Positions 46,275-56,918 of a stretch of DNA of 64,000 nucleotides are shown in pieces. A program made the position numbers and the translations under genes. The notes beneath the pieces are model-generated. The model made no database searches and had not been told where the DNA came from. It saw nothing but the letters and a program-made list of their open reading frames with translations. Position 1 is the stretch's first letter; every line of letters begins with the position of its first letter. Source of the DNA: Zygnema cylindricum (Eukaryota; Streptophyta; Zygnematophyceae; Zygnematales; Zygnemataceae); the NCBI GenBank assembly GCA_037447655.1, contig JBBHKE010003490.1, forward strand, positions 95,902 to 159,901, read 5' to 3'.

Positions 46275-46488
46275 CACCGCCAATCGCTATTAGCGTGTAC
46301 GTTTGATTAGCGTATACTATTATTTAGCGTGGTGTACGCTAATTGGAAATTTGGAAATTTTGGAATAAATCGATTACTCTAATTAGGAATTAGGGCTTTT
46401 TTTAAATAGTGTGGATAATTCTATTTGAGAAAAAAAAAAAAAAGCGGGACGGGATTAGCGTACACAACGCTAATAGCGATTGGCGGTG
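46275..46488. mobile_element. Tc1/mariner-like MITE, type A, copy 2
   Basis: Same ends as 42574-42790, TA at both sides, 214 bases. The two copies differ by only a few bases and short A-run changes. Confidence 0.88.
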
Positions 46489-46636
46489 TACTTTAAACCC
46501 TATGCCTCTGAAACCGTTTGTACGGAGCAGCTGAACGTTTACCCCGAAGTCCGAGCAATTCAATGATTGGCGACTTCGTAAATCTATGACGTGGCAATTG
46601 AGCATTTAACTTGGCTCACGTGTTCTGTGACACTTA

Positions 46637-47436
46637 GGGTGCGTCTCTATGTGCCAAAGTAAGGGTTTTTTCCTGTCGTTTTCCTGTAAAACTTAAAGCC
46701 GTACCGCGTAAGTTTCAACCGTACAAAAAAATTTAAAAAAAGAAAAGTACATTTTGAGTCATCGTCGAGTTTTAAATGTACTACATGTTGTCGTTTTGTG
46801 TTCTTCGACCCACGGCCACGCCAAAAAACGTCATCTTCAAACTTTTCTTTAAAACACAGGGCCGATGTGTTTTAAAACAAAGTATTTTCGAAAAACAAAG
46901 TATTTTCGAAAAACAAATAGGAACACGTATTCGCACGTGTACATTTTTTTCCAAAAAATTCAAAAGAATTCAAGCGACGACAAAAAGTGCACGATCCGCT
47001 ATGTTTTGTCCGTTTGCGTTCTGGTACGACGAGTTAAAGTACACAATTTGTTTGGTTTTGTCCGTTTGCGCCTGGTACGGATTTTATTTCCCGAAGGGTC
47101 TCAAGATTCTGATGCCATTTCACGTCGAGCGGACGGGAGACGCAAAGGCAAAATGCAACTTCTTCAACCGTGAAAGGGCACAGGCTGGAAGGCGGTACGT
47201 CTACAATGTCACGAAAACTCATGCGACGTCACAAGCAGCTACAAAAAATAACATGCGTCATCACAGATTGTACACTGTCGACTGCCGTCACGGGCATTGT
47301 CGACGTATACAATCGTCACGCGCTTAACTGACAACTTCGTTTGGTACACATAGGGATACCCGAAATTCGGGTCCGCCGGATCTGCGCTAAAAAACAAAGT
47401 AATTTCTCTAAGTTTGAAGTACATAGAGACGCACCC
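46637..47436. mobile_element. Harbinger-type MITE, copy 4
   Basis: TIRs GGGTGCGTCTCTATGT and ACATAGAGACGCACCC with TTA at both sides (46634-46636, 47437-47439), 800 bases. It contains a small internal tandem duplication 'aagtattttcgaaaaac' at about 46881-46916. The 183-codon frame across it is also partly open in other copies but shows no known domain. Confidence 0.87.
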
Positions 47437-47439
47437 TTA

Positions 47440-48606
47440 GGCTAAATCTCCATGTGAGGGAGTCTCCTGAGAAGGGACTTTGGTGTCTTCCGTACGATTT
47501 AGCAGTGATTTTTTCCGGAAAAAGTACGACTCCCACTAAACATGACAAACGGATTCCTCCTGCAACAAATTCTGCCGCAAATTCTCACCAAGAGAAAGTA
47601 CATGTGTACTTACGTACTATATCACTGTACGAACTATGCATACTATGTCATTGTATCACTGAAACCCTTTTTTCTTCGCATACTTTGTCGTTTTTCACTG
47701 CTTCTTTTCGACATTTGTCTTTTCAAAACAAAAACATTTCGCTTGAGGCAATTCACCACCTCCCTCAAGTTCAGGCTTGGCCTCCTTCACTCTTTTTCCT
47801 GAGATATTGGGGATTTCTCAAAGAGTGGGGAATATCCAGACCCTCAAAAATATTAGCCGGGACTGTTAAATATTTTGAACTATTTTAGGGTTTCATATGA
47901 ACTGAGCACCATATATAGAGCATCCTGAACATACCATAGACTCGACAGCCTTCACCTGCAAATCAGTTACCAGAGTCTAATTCACCATTAAGAGCAGACA
48001 AATGCTGTGGTAAAACAATTGCTAATTGTCATTTTGCCACTCTTGGTAAGTTTCTTAATAACTGACTGGTAAGAAAGCTCTCATTAGGTTCAAAAATTGA
48101 AACTCCAGTAGAACACTGAGCAATATTATTCCATTTTGTCAAAGATACGACTTGATATTGTGGCGCTAAAGTACAAAAAGATAATTTGTAAACATCTTTT
48201 CAATATATTTTTCACAGAGAGGTTTGAGGACCTGATGGTCATCAACATCAATGCGCCATTTTGGCATACATGGCCTATCAAATCTGTGACGTCACTTTTA
48301 TTATTGCAACCAATCTAGTGTCGCAAAACTATCAAGTTCCCAAAAACTGTTGAAAATGAAAGACGTCAAGAAAACGAACCGCTATTCAACTTATTGTTTT
48401 CCTAAACTGAAAGCATGAACTTATTTACACAAAACTGTACAAGTCTTCCCAACAACCCTAAACTGCCTAGCATGTGTCGCTTGAGAACCTTCCAAAACCA
48501 TTCAAGTTTGGAACTTGCAAAAAAATCCTAAAAAACTTTGTACACTAGATTCTCTCTAAATGAATACACTCGAAATGGATACATCTCCAAATCGTAACAG
48601 ATTTCA
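47440..48606. other. Region without a supported gene
   Basis: A 144-codon plus frame (47454-47888) is present, but it has no recognisable motif and ends near TA-rich sequence. It is not called as a gene. Confidence 0.4.
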
Positions 48607-48684
48607 CTATACTTCATATCCATATTCGTCGGAATCGTAGGAATCATCGCCCTCAAAGTACATATCGTAGTCGTCGTCGTTGTA
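48607..48684 (-). CDS. Possible terminal exon with acidic Asp/Tyr tail
   Basis: After the acceptor AAAATTAG, the minus strand reads YNDDDYDMYFEGDDSY... and ends GYEV and TAG. A preceding candidate segment (about 48700-48760) reads MGDELCSDFEDDDW before a GTGAGG donor, but the phases do not join cleanly. Acidic tails like this occur in many nuclear proteins. Function is unknown. Confidence 0.25.
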   Translation of the reverse strand, partial: YNDDDYDMYFEGDDSYDSDEYGYEV

Positions 48685-48789
48685 CTAATTTTAGGCATCG
48701 AAATCCTCACCAATCATCGTCTTCAAAATCCGAACAGAGTTCATCGCCCATTCGAGTAAATCCACCACAAAAGTGGCCCTAAAAACCAT

Positions 48790-51742
48790 CAAAATATCGG
48801 GAATGTTAGGAGCAATTTCAGGATTTTCTCTCTCAAAGTCGTTTTCCTCGAGGAATGATGACATTCTTCGTTCAATTAGCTTTTGAAAAAAGACCTGACA
48901 TCATCATTTCGATTTGCAATAAGAAAAAACGATCCTTACATGTTTAAAGAGACGAACCAAAACGAGTTAAACCGGTTACCTAATCCAAACTTGTCAAAAT
49001 TTAATACAAAACATAAAGTAGAAAGACCCAAGTAAAAAACAACAGTTATACATAGTTTTCAACGTCACAAAATCTGTGCTGAAATAAGTCAAAAGAAAAA
49101 TGCATGAATAATACACACTAAATCTTGAAAATATCCTAGCATACATAACTATCAACTTCATAAAACTAAAAGAAACCAAAAGCAAACTTTACCGCAAAAT
49201 CAACAAGACAAAGACCATAAAATGAATAAATGCACAACCACCATCATCTCAAATTGCCCAAAAAACAAACAAAAAAAAAAAATGAAGACAGTACCAGGAC
49301 TCAAATGTTGACACTAATGTTGAGCCTACATGTTCCCTAAGGTTATCCATCAAAATTTTCCCAAACTAACAAAACCAATGATATAAAACACTCAAACGAA
49401 AATGTTAAACATAACAGATAAATTTTGATAGAGGAATGGAGAATTTCGAAACAAAAATAGGACATCGAAACAGGTAACAGACAAAACATGGAGTGTGAAA
49501 CAGAAAATACTCGTGAGAATGAACAAACTAGTACAGGGATAGATAAAGTCCCTATGATTATGATTTGGTTTCTTATTATACTCCCTTTAAAGATATGAAA
49601 ATTATAACATGACAACATCCACCACCACTATGGGCCATATTCAACATCGAGAAAGAAGTGAAAGGGATGAAAAGGGAGAGGATAAAGTGAGAGAGGTAAA
49701 GAGAGAACAAATAGTGAGGGGAATGAAGATAACTGGTTTCCCTTGACCTACGGAATTCATATTTATACTCATTTCAGTGGCATAACTTGATAGTTGTTAA
49801 GGTGACATAGAAGGTTCATAAAACTACCAGTTGCCAAAGCAGTTTTAACGTATAGAATAAAATCATGTATTTATGATTTAATAAATGAAACGACAACGTT
49901 TTGTTAAGAAAAAACAACTGTGATATAATTTAACTAGTTTTAGATATGCTTCATAGGAAGGAATAAGATCTCGTAAACATTTTTTTTACATTATATTATT
50001 CTAAATAGAATAAAATAAATTAAACGACACCCTTGGATAGAAACACAGAGAAATACATGGAACTTCTCAACACCCTGAAAAACGTTCCTACCAACCCTCC
50101 GACACCAAGAACGAAAAAGGAAAAAAAAAGTAAAATGCCCCGAATTGCTTACTTTGGAGCACAAAAAGGCGAAGCTGGAACCCGTACCGTCGTCACTAAT
50201 ACTGTCGTCACTAACATCGTCATCAGTCCTCAGGCCCAAAAATTGCAAGATAATTTTTATTTCTTTTCATCACTCTGGAAACGTTCCAAACCTGCCCACA
50301 CCGTAAATAACCTGGACAGTGTGAATATCATTTGGTTCACACAGCACACCTAAAATAGTGTAGAAATCACACGGAGCAAACTGCATACACCTAGAATAGC
50401 GTGGAAAATATGAAGACAAACATCATACACCCAAAATAATGTGAACATTAGTGTTGTGTATTGGTAGCCTCTTACCGATAATCGGTATGTTCCTTTTTTA
50501 AACCTACCGATAATCGATCTATCGGATCGATATAACGGTAAAGAAATCATCGATATTTCACCGACAGATCGGCCCAATATGACGAGAAAAAAATGTTGCG
50601 ATAATTGACTTGGTTTTTAGAGATTTTTGTAGGTTTCATTGGTTTTTAAGCCCTCTTTCAGTGAAGTCCAAACAGAATCAAAAACATTGAAAAAAACAGC
50701 CATTAGATAAATCTTTACACATACAAGCATAGAATTGCATAATAAATGCAATAAAAAAAAATACGAAAACAAAGGCGAGAAAAAATGTGAAAAAAAATGT
50801 GATAAAAGAAACAAAGAACGCAAAAATGCGGATGTGAAATCGTACAAAAACGAAAAAATAACAACTACAGACAACCAAACAAACAAGCAGATAAAAAAAA
50901 TCATAAAAGAATTGATTGAATAAAAAATACCCGTGAAAAACAAAAAGGACATAGGGCCTATTTCACATGATGGGAATCGTCGTCAATTTCCGCAAAATTG
51001 CCTTGATCTCTTCTCCGTTCAAAAAATATTTCCCGAATGCTGAAACAAAAAAAAAAAAATGACACCAAAATAAGTAAAAAAAATCTTGATATACCGGTTA
51101 GTATTTTATTCAATTGCTTATTACCCTAGAACCATGTATCTAGGTTTTTTGTTACCATTTATCTACTTTAAAAAAATGGAAAACCATGCTCCTGTTGATA
51201 TAATAACAACACAAATAACAATAAAAAAATAAAACAAAATATAAAAAACAAGAAGCAACTCGATCCCTGGACTACTACAGTAGTAGCCGACAGAATTTTC
51301 TTTTTGATGAATTTAACAATCCACATTAAATAATCGACGGTTTTTCGACGCAAGTAAAAAGGCAGTGAGAAAGGACTCTCAAATTAGATGATCCACACTA
51401 CTAATTGTGAACCTTACAATATAATGTAAATACAAAGGAGCACCCTTATCAGTGTAGTATCCTATCATCCCGAATAGGTTCACTGTTTTGGGGGAAAAAA
51501 ATAACGGGGAAAAAAAATGAAGGGGACTAAAAAACAATGAACACCTGTCCGGCTAAAATTCCTTCAACTAAAACCCTAAAAAACGCACATCACTTCGCCA
51601 AAATGTTTTAAAAAAAAATCTTTAAATAACGAGAGGAAAACATAAGTGGAACAAGAAAACAAGAGATTTCATGACTAAATTCCTTCAACTTTAACACTTT
51701 AAAAAAACTCACCTCGATTTGTCAAAATCTTTTATGATTCCT
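48790..51742. other. AT-rich region, few weak signals
   Basis: Mostly A-rich non-coding sequence. An Asp/Ser-rich minus stretch (about 50118-50235, TDDDVSDDSISDDG) ends at a GTAAGC donor and may be an exon. 50344-50455 repeats 'acacctagaatagcgtgga' loosely. 50451 onward begins TAGTGTTGTGTATTGG, close to the hAT-like TIR at 23189, followed by CCGATAATCGG palindromes, a probable relic end. Confidence 0.4.
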
Positions 51743-51985
51743 CTAAAAAAATGTGCAAACTGTTTCAGGACCAACATCGGGGTCATCAGTTAGGTCATGG
51801 TCACAAAACTCCGACTGAAAAATAACATCGGAGGAATTGAACAGCCATCCCTCTCCCTCCTTCACACGTGTCAAAGGAGAAACACGACGGTCCACGTGGC
51901 ACCTCATAGGATCCCATATGCCAATCTGGCAAACACTGAGAAGCTTTGCCAAAGCTATCCATCCTCCCGGAGGCTCTCCTCTCTC
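51743..51985 (-). CDS. Possible exon of an unknown minus-strand gene
   Basis: A minus frame reads PPGGWIALAKLLSVCQIGIWDPMRC...VSPLTRVKEGEGWLFNSSDVIFQSEFCDHDLTDDPDV and ends at TAG. Residue composition looks protein-like, in contrast to the CT tract next to it. A partner exon may be 52265-52470. No splice pair joined both in phase, so the model is tentative. Confidence 0.28.
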   Translation of the reverse strand, partial: ERGEPPGGWIALAKLLSVCQIGIWDPMRCHVDRRVSPLTRVKEGEGWLFNSSDVIFQSEFCDHDLTDDPDVGPETVCTFF

Positions 51986-52260
51986 CCTCTCTTTCTCCCT
52001 CTCTTTCTCTCTCTTCTCTATCTCCCTCTCCCTACCCTTCTCCCTCTCCTCCCTCTCCTCCCTCTCCTCCCTCACCTCCCTCTCCTCCCTCTTCTCCCTC
52101 TCCTTCCCTCGCTCCTTCTCTATCTCACTCCCCCTCTCGCCTTCCTTCCTAATCTCCTTTCGACTTTCCTTTTCCATTTTGTCCTCCCTATGAGTCTCAT
52201 GTCCCTTTCACAAATCTCTCCCTCTCTATCTCTCCCTTCCCTCCAGGCCTCTCTCTCTCT
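51966..52260. repeat. Pyrimidine-rich tract (CTCC/CTCTC)
   Basis: CTCCCTCTCC-type sequence on plus (purine-rich on minus), between two candidate minus-strand exons. Long Leu/Pro/Ser and Arg/Glu frames across it are compositional. Confidence 0.8.
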
Positions 52261-52264
52261 CTAC

Positions 52265-52470
52265 CAATTCCCGTGTGACATCGTTTGACCGCCAATAGCA
52301 ATAAGCGCGCCACACGTGGCAGCGAGCCATGGCTGCACGAGAGACGGTTCCCATCCGTCCACCGCCGCCACGTGGCGGAGAATGTCCTCTGGGAGAAGCT
52401 CCAACATGGCGCCGTACGAGAGAGGGAGAAAGATGACGTCGGAGAAAACTCCGGAGAATAAACCGAGCAT
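52265..52470 (-). CDS. Possible first exon, F-box-like start
   Basis: A minus frame starts at 52470 (MLGLFSGVFSDV) or 52407 (MLELLPEDILRHVAAVDGW). It ends at a GTAGAG donor that runs into a purine tract. The L-P-E-D-I-L-R-H-V-A pattern is reminiscent of an F-box start, but the rest does not confirm it. It is adjacent to a 23-bp minisatellite. Confidence 0.25.
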
Positions 52471-52544
52471 GGATGTAAAGATATCCGTACGCCGTACTCC
52501 ATGAACTTCCTGTTGGAACTGATGTTTGATTCGTACGTGTAATG

Positions 52545-52782
52545 AGACAATTCCGTGCGAATCCCGTAAATTCCGTGTGTAATTCCGTGCGAATTCCGTG
52601 TGTAATTCCGTGCAAAATCCGTAATTCCGTGCAATTCCGTGGAATTCCGTGTGTAATTCCGTGCAAAATCCGTAATTCCGTGCGAATTCCGTGTGTAATT
52701 CCGTGCGAATAACGTGTGTAATTCCGTGCGAATAACGTGTGTAATTCCGTGCGAATTCCGTGTGTAATTCCGTGCGAATGCA
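52545..52782. repeat. 23-bp minisatellite (GTGTGTAATTCCGTGCGAATTCC)
   Basis: About ten variant and partly truncated units of GTGTGTAATTCCGTGCGAAT plus TCC or AAC. Repeating HTEFARN-like peptides on minus are a by-product in shifting frames. Confidence 0.87.
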
Positions 52783-52799
52783 GGTTGTGGTGGCGTAAC

Positions 52800-54535
52800 C
52801 TACAGACATGTTGCGCAACGGAAGAAATGGCTCAATGAAGTGTCACCCTAATACGTTTCGAACTGTATACGTTATTGTATTATACGTACGTTTCGAACAT
52901 CGCTCCACAGTCCACACGAATAGTGGAAAGTCCTGCGGCTTTTTATCTTAGAGTTTCTCTGTTTAGGGTTGTCATGCACGGAACTGCAAGACTTTAGCGT
53001 AGTTGTCTTGAAAGTACAGTAGCATTATTTTAGAGAGTTGTGTATCGGGTGATGTAATGTCGCAATAAGTCCGATATTGATGTATCGAGTAATCGAGCAG
53101 TGAAGGTGGCCGATACATCGCTCCTGGACCAACAAAAAATTATCGCTATGCATTTGGGGGGAGGTAAAGGGTCCGTACATATGTAATAAGGTACGAAAAA
53201 GTACGGAGGTATCCGAAGGGGGAGCCTTTTTGAGATTTTTTTGACAATCCATTCCATACCAGCTTATGCAGTTATCGCTATAGTTGTTGACCACGTAAAT
53301 TATCATATACAGAGTCGTTGGTCAGGTGGCTCCACATGTTGGAGTGGCGCTACGTGACGCAAATAACGAGCGTGATTATGCGATCATCTCAATGACGGTT
53401 GAGACATTTGGTTGTTTAGGAGCTGCTTTGAATGAGTTTTACCATTCTCGTGGTCAATGCTCTATCGAGAGAAAGGGACTTGGGATCCCTCGTGTCAGTC
53501 CTTAATTCTATTTATCGTCGACGTCTATTATGGCTATAGATCGGCTATTGCTTTTATGGATTGTGAGCGAGTTAGTGAACTCCCTCAGTGTACTTCCAAG
53601 GGACTCAAACTTCATGCTTTTCATAAATCTTTATCCTTGTTGATGTTTTGTTTGGTAGTGCTGGTTTGGGCACACTATTTCAATGTTGCTTTCGTGGTTA
53701 TTGCCTCTTTTAATGTGTCTAGTTAGCGTGACATTTGTCTGTGCGTTAGTTTCTTTTGCGCACTTTCTTCATTTAGTTTGCTTCTCTCCACATGCAGTTT
53801 TTCAATTTAGACTTTGCCGTCCACTTTTTTGATTCCCATGTAATCAAATAGTTCAACATCGCCCTTTCTATGTAAAATTCTATTTGCTCGTTTGATAAAT
53901 AAAAACGCATTAAAGAATCAAATTGTTTGGTTGTACTCTCACACGAGACAAGAGTACGATGAAGTCAGAATATTATTGCAAGATTTAAATTTATTGAGCA
54001 TTGTTTTTTTTGTGGTACAATTTGGTAGATTTATTGTCACCTTCATAAGAATTCTCATATTTGACACTAATTTGAAACGAAAATCCAAACCAAATGAATA
54101 TTAAAGACAACCACATAATAAAAACGACGCTCAAAACGACTTTACTAACAAAGTTTTCCTGTACTAACAAAGCTTTTATTTTTTTAGACACATAAAAAAA
54201 GATAGAAACTCCAAAGGACAAAAACTCAACACCTTCATAAAACCAGTACTCCACTTTCAGAAAACAAAAGCATAAAGAAATAAACAAAGCCTTTAGGCTC
54301 GTCTATTTGAACATCGAATTGCGCAGTTAACAATCCACTCAAATATTGAAATAAAAAAAAAATTGTCTCTTAGGACATTTTCCTTCTGTTCCATTCACAC
54401 TATTAAAACCTTTTTTTTTTCGACATTTCAATTTCCACCATTCTTCTTCGAAAAAAAAGACGTTGGAACCTTTGAAAAACGTTTTAACTTCCTCCGTTCT
54501 TCAAATAAGAAACTTCAAAACCTTTAAAAAATATT
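52800..54535. other. Intergenic region, no supported gene
   Basis: A relic hAT-like end (TTGTGTATCGGGTGATG) is near 53038. A frame at 53457-53726 has a hydrophobic end but no family resemblance. 53900-54530 is AT-rich and probably includes the 3' untranslated region of the synthetase gene. Confidence 0.4.
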
Positions 54536-54634
54536 TTAACTTCCATTTTTCGAATAATAATCTCCTGTGGAGAGGTAAAAGTGACGGTTGACTTGAAGCT
54601 CGACAACGCTTTGACCTTCGATGGAAGCCTTCAC
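54536..54634 (-). CDS. IARS1: IARS terminal exon
   Basis: After the acceptor CCTCACAG, the minus strand reads [19 protein letters not shown] then [13 protein letters not shown] and TAA. It joins in phase to the exon ending AAGEGK. The preceding intron ends in a CTCTCCCTCC tract. It resembles, from memory, the tail of plant cytosolic enzymes. Confidence 0.8.
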   Translation of the reverse strand: MKASIEGQSVVELQVNRHFYLSTGDYYSKNGS

Positions 54635-56863
54635 CTGTGAGGCGGTTCCCCATCCGAGATATGGGTTAAGAGAGAGGGAGGGAGAGGGAGGTGGAAAGGT
54701 AGAGAGAGAAAGAGAAGAGAGCCTTCAATGGCCAAATCACACAACATAACACTAAAAGACAGAAGATGATGCGGTAAAATATTACATATTCTCTCTCCAT
54801 CTCCATGACATGACATAACACTACGCTGTATGTCGGTTTTAGCCATAAAAACTTTTTTTCTTCATAACTTAAATCGACTTTTCTTCGTGGACACCTTTTC
54901 TCTCCGATATTCATTTGGAGACCGCAGATCGAGGAGAGAACCTTTACTTTTCCATCGCAACAGTCCGAAAAATTGCCAGGAAAGATTTTTCGGAAGTGCA
55001 CAGAAAAAAGTTGATGGAAAATCGGAAAAAAACATCAACTCTAGTAACGATACACTACTGATGCAAGGTAATGTGACGTGACGTGACATGAGGAGACACA
55101 ACATGACATTAAATAACATGATAGGACATGAGATGAGAGGAGATGAGGTGAGATGTCTTGCCAAACGACATTAATAAGGCTAAGAGTAACACTTTCAATT
55201 CAGATCTTAATGCGAGATTTACTACAATTTCAAGAGAAGAACCAGACAAAATTTGATCAACATTAAAGTGTCGAGGAAACCAAAGCCAAAAATAAATAAA
55301 ACCCTAAGTTCCTGGAAGTAAAACAACGCACCTTTCCTTCCCCGGCTGCGAGCTCGGATCTCAACCGAGCGAAATCCCGAGCCAAAAGCAAAACCTCAAC
55401 ATTGCTCGCATGCTCCCGGTTGCCTAAAAAACCCATTGACACAATCCACACTAATTTTGGTATCAACTTCATTCTAAATCGGGTTCCAATCCACATAAAA
55501 TTTGACATGGATGCGATTCCAATCCACATCAATTTCGGTATGACTTTGATTCCAACCAAGTTTCCGCATCAATGTTGGTACTAAGGGAGAAAGGGACAGA
55601 GAGAGTGAGAGAGAGACACGGATAGGAGAGGAGGAAGAGCAAAATGAAGGGAAAAGAGGGTTCAAAACAGAGAGGGAGACGAGGGGGAGGGGGAGGGGGA
55701 GAGAGAGGAAGAGGGAGAGGGAGAGGGAGAGGGAGAGGGAGAGGGAGATGGAGGGGGCCGGGGAGGAACCTTGGCATGCAGCGGTAAGCTCCTCGGGTAC
55801 AAAGAAGAGAGAGGTGCGACAAAGAGTGACGGAGAAGGAGCCTCCTCCAACTCCGTGGAAAACCTCGTGAGCAAGAGTTACCTGAGTATAATTTAAAAAA
55901 AAGGAAACAAGGAAAGGAAGAAAAAAAGGAAAGAAAGAAAACAAAAGGAAGAAAAACAGGAAAGGAAGAAAACAAGATAAGGAAGAAAATAAAGAAAGAA
56001 AACACGAAAAGAAAGTAAACAAACAAAAACAGAAAAAATATAAAAACACTTTCAACTTTTGATCTCAAAATCCCGTCTCCGTCTTTGAAATCTAAACTAT
56101 TTTAGAGCAATAAAACCCTATAAAATTTTAAAAGTTTGACGGGGAAGGAGGGAGAGAGACGGGGGGGGGGGGAGAGCGAGGGGGAGAGAGAGAGGGGAGA
56201 GAGGGAGAGAGAGAAGGGGGAGAGAGAGAGAGAGGGAGGGAGAAAGAGATTCTTACCGCATGGGAGGGCATGTGGTGTTTGGATAACAAAGGGGAGCCCA
56301 ACGCCTCCTTTATGTACCCAGCCTGTGACGTGACACCCATGTCAAGACAAAATAGAACATTAATTAGGTGTCACAACATTTGACATAAACAAGAGCATAG
56401 AACAAAAAGTACATACTGTACAAACTATTCCTCACTATATGAACTTCATACATACTGACTGCATACATTCGATTCCTCACAATATGTACTTCAAGTACGT
56501 AAAGTACAAAGTACATACTTTAGATTGGTCAAAACACCAGTTATTGGTGAAAAGATTTGTGAGAAGGATAAACATACCGACCGATTCTCGTCATCATAAC
56601 TTATCGGTTCGTCAGAAATTCACCAACTTCTTAACATTTTGTAATATATAAGAAACACAGACGAAATTTCTAAACCTCCTTTTGTACCATATTGCACGCG
56701 TATTTTACCACCACCTCCAATAAGAAGATTGTCGCCACCACCACCAAAACAAGTAATAATTTCACCCCCACCACCTAAAATAGTGTTGAAATCCCACCCC
56801 CTCTGTGTAATCCATGTACACATACTAAGGCCATAAAATTTGACAATTGGTGCTTCAAATTTT

Positions 56864-56918
<55 letters not shown>

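Noticed and set aside
47454-47888. 144-codon plus frame next to a MITE
   Set aside because: No recognisable motif, ordinary composition for non-coding DNA here, and no splice or neighbour support.
50033-50353. 106-codon plus frame MDRNTEKYMELL...
   Set aside because: It overlaps an equally plausible minus Asp/Ser-rich stretch, and neither has homology. Left uncalled.
56620-56823. Glycine-rich minus frame with GGGG repeats
   Set aside because: It lies inside an IARS intron between in-phase exons. It comes from a GGTGGTGGT stretch and is not needed by the gene model.
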